DNA of 64,000 nucleotides, taken from Prorocentrum cordatum. Taxonomy: Eukaryota; Sar; Dinophyceae; Prorocentrales; Prorocentraceae. The notes beneath the pieces were generated by a model, which saw only the letters and a program-made list of their open reading frames with translations, did no database searches and was not told the DNA's origin. The position numbers were made by a program, and so were the translations under genes. Where the stretch lies: contig CAUYUJ010003647.1 in the NCBI GenBank assembly GCA_963575745.1, forward strand, positions 273,031 through 337,030, read 5' to 3'. Within the stretch, counting starts at the first letter, position 1. The number at the start of each line of letters is the position of its first letter. Positions 39,223-47,640 of the stretch are shown in pieces.

Positions 39223-42200
39223 ATGGCACTAGACCTCTGCCCCCCAAGAGAAGGGGAGTGGACCAAGTACCACATCTTTACAGATGGATCGGTTAAAGGA
39301 GCTGACGACGAGATCGCGGCATGGGCACTCATCGTAGTCATGTCTGACCCCAGTGGCTTCTCTTATGCAGGCAGGTATGGGGGCAAGGTAGCATATTCTT
39401 GCAGGACTATGCCGACCCACGCACTAACCAGCACCGACTCAGAGTTTGCTGCTATCCTGTGGTATATTCTTATGTTGTTGTGCATTCAAGATACGCTTCC
39501 AGTGCATATTGAATCCGATTCTCTCAATGCAGTTCGAGCGTTGAACGGGCTTTCAGCACCTCCAAGGGAGGGCCCGCTTGCGAGACTCACTTGTTCGTTA
39601 TGGCTTGTACTCTGTCAGCGCAGACATGCCGCCATCTCTCACGTTAAGGGGCATTCTGGTCACCCGTGGATCTCCTTGGTTGACTACGTTGCGCGCCACA
39701 CCTTGCTTGGCGACCTGGCCCCCTCTTCCCTGCCGCCTGACATCATTGCCACCGCTGACCATCATCTGGGAGTGGATTGGGAGTGGGTTGCCCCGTTGGG
39801 CCCTGCTCAGGCCCTTGCCTTTCCCGAGTGGGGACACATAGTTGAAACGCCTGTGCCATCGCGTGTGGCCGCGGAGTGCCATATCAAGGGCCTCACTTCT
39901 TACAAAAACGTCAAGGCCTCGGGAGCCCTAGTTGCTCTCAGTACCGTCCAATACAATGCTCGCTCTACATCCACGCGCAAATGTTGGGGGGCCCTAGGTA
40001 AGGCCCGTAGGGCCCGCAACAAGGCTCTTCGCATGCAATTTGGTTCTCTTGGGGCCCATTTAGTTGGTATTCAAGAGGCCCGCAACCCCAAAGGCACTAG
40101 GTGCGCCGATGATTTTATCATTGTTTCTTCGGGATACGCACAAGAGAGCGGGCAGGACGGTCTAGGGGTGGAGCTCTGGGTCAACCGACGCAAGCCCTAC
40201 GCGACTGTTGGCAAAAAGGAGCTCGTTCTAGCACCCAGTCATGTCAAGATCATGCACTCGTGCCCTCGCATCCTGGTTGCGAGGCTGCTGGCTCCTGCGC
40301 TACAGCTCATTGTCATGGTCGCTCATGCCCCCCACTTTAAGAAGCCCCCACAAGTGCAGAAGGACTTTTGGGATACATTTGGAGATCTCTGCCAACGATG
40401 GCAACCCCAGCTTGTATTTGTAGATGCAAACGCCCGCGTGGGATCGATAGTTTCGAGCGCTGTAGGCACAGCAGGTTTTGTTCAGAAGCAGGACGCCACA
40501 GGCGACATCCTGCATGAGAGAGCCCTTGAGGCATCTCTAACATTGGCCAATACCTTTCTGCCTGACCCTGAGAGCGGACACACTTTCACGGAGCTAGGGG
40601 GCACCCCCCATCGCATCGACTATGTCTTGGCTGACCAGGCCACGCTTATCCTTGCTAAGAAGGCAGCAGTACTCTATTCGTTTGACAACTGCATGGCCAT
40701 CAAAGATCACCATCCTTTGCAAGTAGATTTTCAGTGGGGTTGCGAACCCTACCGCACCTGTATCCCACGTTGCCCCAAGCTTGACCCCAGGAAGATGGCT
40801 GACGCCGACGACCGTGCCGCCTTCGCCACCCAGCTAGAACACTCCCTCTGGTTTCCCTGGGACCTGGATGTCAACGATCACTTGGACGAGCTGTCTTCAG
40901 CCATGCTACGCTGTGCCAGTGCATGCTTTGCCTATCCCGCCCGTGCGCCCAAGCAACCGCACGTGTCCTCGCAGGCTATGGACCTCATTAGTTGGCGCCG
41001 AGGGGCCACTAGGGCTCTACGCAAGTGGCACACCCCTTCACACGCTGAGTCTCCGAGCGAAACGCCACCATCCCAGCAACACTCTCGCTCTCTTGCGTTC
41101 TCCCTATTTCATTATGCAAAGCGTATTACAGCTGGCGATCTTGCGATTGCTCATGACGAGCGATTCACCGACTACATGAGGAAAGCAGCAGCCCCTCTCG
41201 TGTTTGCAGCCAAGCAGCTTCGTCGTTTTCTCATTGCACCACATGCCTTTGCCGACGCAGTCATGAGCTTCTTATTAAGAAGCAAGGCAACCTTATCCAA
41301 GATTCTACACGACGACAGGAATTGGTTCCTTGAGAAAATGGCCGACCAAATAAATATGTCTGTCGACGCCCGCATGCCCAAGGCCCAATGGAACCATGTC
41401 AATACTTTGCTCGCAGCTGGGGGGAGAAAGAAGGGGGCTTCACGCGTTCAGGACGCACTACCGATGATGGTAGCCCCCCCCCCCACCCAGGGAGAGATTG
41501 CAGAAGCCCAGCGCACGGGCTCAGTTGCGCCTGATCGTTTACTGACGTCTCAGGCCGATGTCGCTCAGCACATGCAAGCCCATTTTCAGGCCGTGGAGTT
41601 GGGTCGTGCTGCCACCCTTGAAGAGGTGGTCCAATGCATCAACAGGTTACCAGCTCTCCTGCGAGTGGAGGACGACCGAGAGCCCAGGGTTCTCCCATCA
41701 GTGGTGGACATAGAGCATGTCATACGGCACATCAGGGTAGGCAAGTCCCCTGGCCCTGATGGGGTTCCTCCTGATTTGCTACGTGCTGCCCCCCGTGCTC
41801 TCGCCTCCGCCCTGCGCCCACTGCTTGCCAAGATTGCCATTGCTGCTAGGGAACCCATTGTTTTTAAGATGGGGGAGGTCACCTTCTTCTACAAAGGCTC
41901 GGGACCCCCACAGGTTGCCAAGGTTCAGCGCAATATTACTATGGCTAGCACTATTTGCAAACTATATCACCGACATATACGGTCTCTTGCCCTAGATTTC
42001 TTTGCCATGTGCTTGCTTGATGAGCAGTGCGGAGGGGTTGCTCACAAAGGCCCTAAAATGGCCGTGCACGGCCTGCATTTAGCAAGCATTGCTGCACACA
42101 AGCGCAAGTTTTCGACCCTCATCCTCTCCCTGGACTTGGTTGACGCATTTTACAGCGTCATCAAACAGTTCGCGTTGTCACTGCCGGGCGAGGAAGAAAA

Positions 42201-45039
42201 ATTGGAGGACGCCTTACAGCAAGTTCAGCTTCCCCCCATCTTGCTAGAGGGTGCCAAGGTCATGCTGGCAGCCAGCAAGCCATTGGAAGCACATGTCCCG
42301 TCTGCTCACCTGTTGGCACTCATTCAGGAGTCCCAGAGAGGCACGTTTTGGCAAGTTCGCAATGCCCAAGGTTATGTCCTCCCAGGGGGGGGCACCAGGC
42401 CGGGGGCTATCTTAGCTACCGATTTTTTCAATCTGGTTTTCAGGTCCGTCCTACTAAAAATCCGTGAGGCCATCGGTGAGCTGTCGGCCTCAGTGAGGGA
42501 CGTCTTTGACCAGCCAGAACCATTCTGCTCGTCTCAAAGTGATTGGGACAATGTTCAGCCTGATCTCTCTTTCGTTGATGACCTCACAGTCACTTTGTTT
42601 GTTAAAAGGGCAAAGGACATGCCCACAGTGGCGTTGGCCCTTGCTGAGGCAGTGTACGTATCCTGCCTATCTTTAGGGCTTCGCCCCAATGCCGCCAAGA
42701 CCAAGTTACTTGTGTTTGTGCGTGGCGTGGGGTCCCGCGGGGTCCCTGGATTTTCTTTCGGGGTCGCGGAGGTCGAGTCAGTGCGCTGGGGTTTTGCCTT
42801 CCCTATCGTCCAGGTTCACAAGGTCCTGGGGGTTCAAATCGCTGCATCTGGCAGCATGGCCCCTGAAGTCACCGCCCGCTGTGCCAAGGCCCGCGCCGCC
42901 CTCAGGCCCATCAAGGCCACCATTGGCCCGAGAGAGGGCCTCTCACTACGCTCTAAAGTGCTTTATGCTGAGGCTTTATCCTCGTCGGTCCTGCATTATG
43001 CAGTGGCCATTTGGCCTACCATCACTGTTGCCCAGGCTAGACATATGTGCACGGCGCACATGGCGGTATACCGAGCGGCGTTGAATCTTTCAAGCACCAA
43101 CAACGCCAATGATCACGCTCTTTCTGCTCAGGTCTTGTTTGACACTCAGAGATTTCCGCAAGCCGTTGTCATGACCATTGCGAGGCTCCGTTATCTTGCG
43201 CGCATGCTCACCCATGCCCCCCCACTCATTAGGGTCCTAGTAGATATAACATGGGATGATCCACGAGGGTGGGCACACCAGCTACAGGCGGATTCTGATT
43301 GGCTTTTGTTCCACACTGACCCAGCCCGCCGCCCTACCGACACCACATCGCAGGGACTAGTCCGATTTGCTCTGGATAATCCCCGTGCCTACCGTTCTCT
43401 CATTAGCTCAGCCATTAGTCATGCTAAGCCACATACACAGGACGACATGCACAGAGTTATATGGGAGAGAGAGCTCCGAACTACAGCTCAAGGAACCCCC
43501 CTTTGCGACGCACCCCCATCGGTCCCACTCCTCAAGTGCCCCCATTGTGTTCATACCACAGCTAGTGAGCAGGCCCTTTTGGCACACATGGGGAAATTTC
43601 ACAAAACGCCAGAGGCCCCGACGGCCATTGCAGTAGGTTCTGTTTGCCAGATATGCCTGAAACAGTTCAGTGATGTAGCAAGACTCACCCAGCATCTTCG
43701 TAATGCCCCCACACGTCGCGTGTCTTGGAGCAGGTCAGGCTACGCAGCAGGTCCAGCTCACCAAGACGAGCTGGCACAGGCACGCGAAGAAGCTCGCCGA
43801 GTTTCAGCCGACAACCGATCGAAGGGGAGGCCGGCCAACTTTGCGTCATCCCCCCCCGTCCAGCTCGAGGGACCGCCAGTTGGACCTCGCATCGCTGTCT
43901 CGCGCAGGCAGGCCAAGCTTGAGGCCCCAGTTCTTCAGGTCCTCCCTCCCCCTCCGCCGCCTGACCCTTCCGCTTTCTCTCCTCGGCCCCTGCCCATTCG
44001 GCCAGTCAAGTATATCCTGCACCTGTTCTCAGGATTCAGGCGAGAGCGAGATTTCCAGTGGCATTTAGAAGCTTTGATAAAGGACCTGCCCACTAACGTT
44101 ATTGTGCTTAGTATTGACGTTGCTAACCATGCAATGCACGGCGATCTCACTGCTCCTGCCACCGTACATTTGTGGTCCTTAATGTTGCGATCGGGGCGTG
44201 TTGCTGGAATTCTCGCTGGCCCCCCGTGCGAGACATGGCCCTCGGCTCGTCACCTGCCCGTCCCCGAGGACGCCCCTGGAGGGAGGAAGCCACCCCGCCC
44301 CCTACGCTCCGCCCAGCATTTATGGGGGCTAGGCCACCTCAATGCCAGAGAGCGCGAGCAGGTGCGGCTCGGAAACATTCTCCTACGCACCACCATCCGT
44401 TTTCTCTACGAGGCCTGGACGTTTGGGATCCCCGCTTTGATGGAGCACCCCTCCCTTAACACCCGTGTCCCTGAGGCTCCCAGCTCCTGGCTGCTTCCCC
44501 AACTTCGCAGACTTGAGGGGCTCCCAGGGGTTAAGGCTCACCACATTCATCAGTGCATGTTCGGGGGCCAGGGGCTGAAACCCACTACGCTCCTCGCGGT
44601 TCATGTTCCTGCTATGGGGGCCATCCTGGAGGCCAAGATAGGCCGTGGTAGGTGCATACATGCGAGGCCACATAGGGGGTTCTGGGGGGTAGGCAATGAT
44701 GGACTCTGGCGCACTGCTCACCTCAAGACCTACCCGAGTCGCCTGTGCCTGTTCTTGGCTGCCAGCTTCCTAGAGGAGACTCGCTCTAGGTTCCCCGAAC
44801 TGTGCCAGGGCCCTGGACACCCTCCTCCCTCGTCCCCTGCTGCTGTCAGGCCACCACTCGCGTGGACCCTCAACGACGAACGAGCGTTAAGGGCGTTGGT
44901 GGACCTTGGCGATTCTTGTGACGGGTGGAGTGTGCCGGCAGGGTTACGACAGTTCTCGGCACCGTGGGACCCTTACTTGGTACAGGGCATCAGTATGGAT
45001 TGTATGTTGCATCGGACGGCCACGGATCCCGACTTGTGA
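39223..45039 (+). CDS. LINE ORF2: RNase H - AP endonuclease - RT - zinc fingers - methyltransferase-like
   Basis: The frame is open from 39088 and the first ATG is 39223, giving 1938 residues. Positions below count from 39151 as residue 1 (ATG at 25). RNase H (38-185) has D45 in FTDGS, E98, D123 in ESDS, H164-x-K-G-H and D178. The endonuclease/exonuclease/phosphatase domain (258-528) has N269, E309, D425-x-N427, HRID490 and D519-H520. The RT (845-1190) has GKSPGPDG (864-871), LSLDLVDAF with D995 and the FVDD active site (1141-1144). A C2H2 finger is at C1463/C1466/H1479/H1484, with a degenerate second at C1499/C1502/H1515. The C terminus (1620-1885) has LHLFSG, GPPCETW with C1693, and LMEHP. 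ORF2 would nick the target and prime reverse transcription on site. All catalytic residues are present. Confidence 0.95.
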   Translation: MALDLCPPREGEWTKYHIFTDGSVKGADDEIAAWALIVVMSDPSGFSYAGRYGGKVAYSCRTMPTHALTSTDSEFAAILWYILMLLCIQDTLPVHIESDSLNAVRALNGLSAPPREGPLARLTCSLWLVLCQRRHAAISHVKGHSGHPWISLVDYVARHTLLGDLAPSSLPPDIIATADHHLGVDWEWVAPLGPAQALAFPEWGHIVETPVPSRVAAECHIKGLTSYKNVKASGALVALSTVQYNARSTSTRKCWGALGKARRARNKALRMQFGSLGAHLVGIQEARNPKGTRCADDFIIVSSGYAQESGQDGLGVELWVNRRKPYATVGKKELVLAPSHVKIMHSCPRILVARLLAPALQLIVMVAHAPHFKKPPQVQKDFWDTFGDLCQRWQPQLVFVDANARVGSIVSSAVGTAGFVQKQDATGDILHERALEASLTLANTFLPDPESGHTFTELGGTPHRIDYVLADQATLILAKKAAVLYSFDNCMAIKDHHPLQVDFQWGCEPYRTCIPRCPKLDPRKMADADDRAAFATQLEHSLWFPWDLDVNDHLDELSSAMLRCASACFAYPARAPKQPHVSSQAMDLISWRRGATRALRKWHTPSHAESPSETPPSQQHSRSLAFSLFHYAKRITAGDLAIAHDERFTDYMRKAAAPLVFAAKQLRRFLIAPHAFADAVMSFLLRSKATLSKILHDDRNWFLEKMADQINMSVDARMPKAQWNHVNTLLAAGGRKKGASRVQDALPMMVAPPPTQGEIAEAQRTGSVAPDRLLTSQADVAQHMQAHFQAVELGRAATLEEVVQCINRLPALLRVEDDREPRVLPSVVDIEHVIRHIRVGKSPGPDGVPPDLLRAAPRALASALRPLLAKIAIAAREPIVFKMGEVTFFYKGSGPPQVAKVQRNITMASTICKLYHRHIRSLALDFFAMCLLDEQCGGVAHKGPKMAVHGLHLASIAAHKRKFSTLILSLDLVDAFYSVIKQFALSLPGEEEKLEDALQQVQLPPILLEGAKVMLAASKPLEAHVPSAHLLALIQESQRGTFWQVRNAQGYVLPGGGTRPGAILATDFFNLVFRSVLLKIREAIGELSASVRDVFDQPEPFCSSQSDWDNVQPDLSFVDDLTVTLFVKRAKDMPTVALALAEAVYVSCLSLGLRPNAAKTKLLVFVRGVGSRGVPGFSFGVAEVESVRWGFAFPIVQVHKVLGVQIAASGSMAPEVTARCAKARAALRPIKATIGPREGLSLRSKVLYAEALSSSVLHYAVAIWPTITVAQARHMCTAHMAVYRAALNLSSTNNANDHALSAQVLFDTQRFPQAVVMTIARLRYLARMLTHAPPLIRVLVDITWDDPRGWAHQLQADSDWLLFHTDPARRPTDTTSQGLVRFALDNPRAYRSLISSAISHAKPHTQDDMHRVIWERELRTTAQGTPLCDAPPSVPLLKCPHCVHTTASEQALLAHMGKFHKTPEAPTAIAVGSVCQICLKQFSDVARLTQHLRNAPTRRVSWSRSGYAAGPAHQDELAQAREEARRVSADNRSKGRPANFASSPPVQLEGPPVGPRIAVSRRQAKLEAPVLQVLPPPPPPDPSAFSPRPLPIRPVKYILHLFSGFRRERDFQWHLEALIKDLPTNVIVLSIDVANHAMHGDLTAPATVHLWSLMLRSGRVAGILAGPPCETWPSARHLPVPEDAPGGRKPPRPLRSAQHLWGLGHLNAREREQVRLGNILLRTTIRFLYEAWTFGIPALMEHPSLNTRVPEAPSSWLLPQLRRLEGLPGVKAHHIHQCMFGGQGLKPTTLLAVHVPAMGAILEAKIGRGRCIHARPHRGFWGVGNDGLWRTAHLKTYPSRLCLFLAASFLEETRSRFPELCQGPGHPPPSSPAAVRPPLAWTLNDERALRALVDLGDSCDGWSVPAGLRQFSAPWDPYLVQGISMDCMLHRTATDPDL

Positions 45040-45535
45040 CGTGCACCGGCCCTCCCTCTTCTTTCCCTGTGTTGTGTTTATGTTTATTATTTGTTATTTA
45101 TTGTTGAGTTGCAGAGCTGCTTGCCTTATGCCAGCAGCGTTGTGTTTTCAGTGAAGGGCTCTACGTGAAGGAATGCCGAGCCCAACCACAGGCTCCGCAG
45201 GGTGCGCCGCCCTCTCGGCAGTAACGATAGAGCATGCTCGGCGTTATCGCCCAGCTTCGCCACAGGCAGTAACTGGTTTCATTCCGTGGGGGAAGGCTCT
45301 CCTTATCCATCTCTATATTTCTTCCCCTTTTCCCTTACTTATGTGTCCATCAGCTTTAAGTGATAGTACCCCTGCTTGCACTTGCAGGTGCAGGCTGCGC
45401 CAAGAGCGCCAGGCAGTTCAGTCCACCTTCGCGGTTGCTGTTGCTGCCTGCTGTCATTCTTCACCCAGCGGTCTTCTCGCCTTATCTCTCACCATCATTG
45501 GCTTCGACTCTCCGCCATTCGACCGAACCGAACCG
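45040..45535 (+). other. LINE 3' region
   Basis: It follows the ORF2 stop and starts with a T-rich piece (TTTATTATTTGTTATTTATTG, about 45083-45103). It lacks a poly-A tail and runs into CGAACCGAACCGAGGAGGAGG, so the GAG tract may serve as, or replace, the 3' tail. Confidence 0.5.
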
Positions 45536-45675
45536 AGGAGGAGGAGGAGGAGGAGGAGGGGGAGGGGGAGGGGGAGGGGGAGGAGAAGGAGGGGAGGGAG
45601 GAGGAGGAGGAGGAGGAGGAGGAGGAGGAGGACGAGGAGGAGGAGGAGGAGGAGGAGGAGGAGGAGGAGGAGAGA
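45536..45675 (+). repeat. GAG/GGGGGA microsatellite at the LINE 3' edge
   Basis: (GAG)n with GGGGGAGGG and GACGAG variants, similar in composition to the tract ending at 35912 just before the LINE. Confidence 0.9.
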
Positions 45676-47050
45676 GCCCAGGACGAGCCTCTCGGCACAT
45701 GCCATACCAGGCCTATGTCTGGCGCTCCCGCTGCCGCACTGCCGTGGCCAGCTCGATGATCCTCAGGACGTGTCTCAGCCCAACGTGTCCCGCACGTAGC
45801 CCGACTGGGGTCTGCACCTTCTTCGGCTTGCTTACGCCCGATGACTTCTAATTTTAACTTGCTCAGCTCCACCGATAGATCATTACATCGCCTGCGTCGT
45901 ACCGAAGGACTTCGATGGACAAACACACGTTGGCGCACACGTTCTGCGGACCATCGAACAGTGCTGCGCTCTGCGGCTGCTTGGTGGCTCGAGCCCCTCC
46001 CTCTGCCGCGCCGGGAGAGGGTGTGGAGGCGGGCGCCGGCGCGGCATGTCTGCCCTGGCCGCGCCGGCCCCACGCGTCTTCGAGGACAGCATCCGCGCGT
46101 CCGCGCTGATGCCCACGGTGCACCACATGACCAGCCCGCAAGCGTACAGCAGGTCGCCGAGCCGCCGCGCGCTGCAGTCGCCACAGGACGCCGGCCAGGG
46201 TTCATTTCGATCCGATCGATCCGATTCGGTGCCGACCCTAGCCGGCTCGACCCAATTCGATTCCGCTGTTCCGGCGATCCGATGCGACCCGATGCTTGCA
46301 TGGCGCGTTGTGCATCTTGGAGCGGCCGAGCCTTTTCAAGTCGATCCGCTTTCCCGACTCGATGTTGATTGATTTTGCCGGCTGTGCAATCGAGTGCACG
46401 CCAGCGCCGAGCGTGGTTGGGCTTCCGCAGGCCTTGGGCCCAGGGCGGGTGCGCGGGGCATTGTTAACCCGCAGGGGCGTGAGGATGATCCCGCTTCGCG
46501 GACTTGAGCACTAACTTTGAGCCTTGGGGGCAGGGCATGTCTACGATCGGTTTCTGGCACGCCGCCTGCCTGGCTCATTGGCCTTCGTCAAAGCGCGATA
46601 GGAGCCGCAGTGGCGGTCTAACTAGCTCTGCAGGACTCTATTGGAGGCCGCGGCAGGGGCGAATGTCTAGTTCGGGCGTGTTTACGTGTATTCGTTTTCG
46701 AGCGTGGCCGAGTACATGGGCGAGTTCAGCCCCAGGCTACGTGCAATGGTGGCCCCTGGGCTGTTGGCCCGTGCTTCAGCTCCCGAATCTGGCGGAGCTG
46801 GGCAGGACATCCCCGGCTGCCGTGGAATTTCGGTGTTGGTGGCTAGTTCCCCTTGAACACCCCTTGGACGTGGGAGCCCTTACGAGGACTAGGTCACCCC
46901 CAGGGGCGCGAATGTAACCGCACGTCGCGGCCTTGGCCGCTGGGATATCCTTGTGCCCGGGGCGGCGAGAGGGCGCGAGGATGATCGCGCGCCGCCATCG
47001 CTGGGCGCAATGAGCGAAGTTAGGTGACTTAGGAAAAGGAAGCAGGTTAT
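45676..47050. other. No secure gene; possible minus-strand coding scrap and dispersed repeats
   Basis: On the minus strand near 46060-46200 a frame reads SCGDCSARRLGDLLYACGLV then MWCTVGISADARMLSSKT, which has a plausible composition and a hydrophobic segment but no recognised family. Copies of the CGCTTCGCG-type dispersed repeat lie at about 46470-46505 and 46900-47025. Short GATCCGAT words cluster near 46205-46290. Confidence 0.35.
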
Positions 47051-47157
47051 GGCTATCACACTCCTCCTCCTGCTCCTCCTCCTCCTGCTCCTCCTCCTCC
47101 TCCTCCTCCTCCTCCTCATCATCATCATCCCCTTCTCCGCCTCGCCCTCCGCCCGAG

Positions 47158-47270
47158 GGCGAATCCGAGAACCTGCGCTCGTGCCAGGACCACTTCGAGG
47201 TCGTGATATCGGCCGAGAAGATGCAGCGGCGCGCGGCGCTGGCCGATATCACATCGAAGATCGAGGCCAC
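47158..47270 (+). CDS. Candidate exon encoding a helical segment, function unknown
   Basis: A CTC/ATC pyrimidine tract (47057-47155) ends CCGAG and is followed by GGC GAA TCC GAG AAC CTG, an AG|G acceptor of the kind used by the helicase exons. The frame reads GESENLRSCQDHFEVVIS, AEKMQRRAALADITSKIEAT and G, with strong GC3 codon bias, then enters another CTC tract. The peptide is amphipathic and helical; no family is recognised. The 3' end is not defined. It could equally be a chance frame between two microsatellites. Confidence 0.35.
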
Positions 47271-47640
47271 GGGCTTCCTCCTCCTCCTCCTCTTCCTCCT
47301 CCTCCTCCTCCTCCTCCTCTTCCGCCTCTCCTCCCCCTCCTCCTCAACCTTCTCCTCCATCACGGGCGTTTTCGGCTTTTCGTTGACAGCTCGAGTTGGG
47401 TTATGGCGCCTCCTCTTCTGCCTCCTCCTCCTCTTCCTCCTCCCCACCTCCTCCTCCTCCTGCTTCTCCTCCTCCTCCTCATCCTGCTCCGGCTCCTCCT
47501 CCTCCTGCTCAGCAGAATCTGCATCGCGGCGTACCGCTCGGCTCGCTATATGTTTATGACTGGCCGCATCGCGGGACCGCGATTCGCCTGGAGAGGGATC
47601 ATCGCGGGTTGCGGGTTTGCGATTTATTTGATCCGTGTGC
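47271..47640 (+). repeat. CTC/CTT microsatellites
   Basis: Pyrimidine tracts at about 47275-47365 and 47410-47515, separated by a short unique piece. Leu- and Ser-rich frames are by-products. Confidence 0.85.

Larger units (their letters stand above)
35913..45535 (+). mobile_element. LINE (non-LTR) retrotransposon with two intact ORFs
   Basis: An element of about 9.6 kb lies between two GAG microsatellite tracts (ending 35912, starting 45536). It has a 5' UTR of about 290 bp, ORF1 (36201-37961), a 1.2-kb inter-ORF region and ORF2 (to 45039). A 3' region of about 500 bp lacks a poly-A tail. Presence of an AP-type endonuclease and RT in ORF2 identifies it as a LINE. The RNase H placed before the endonuclease and the methyltransferase-like C terminus are unusual. 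The intact long ORFs argue for recent activity. It has lower GC than the DIRS-like element. Confidence 0.9.
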
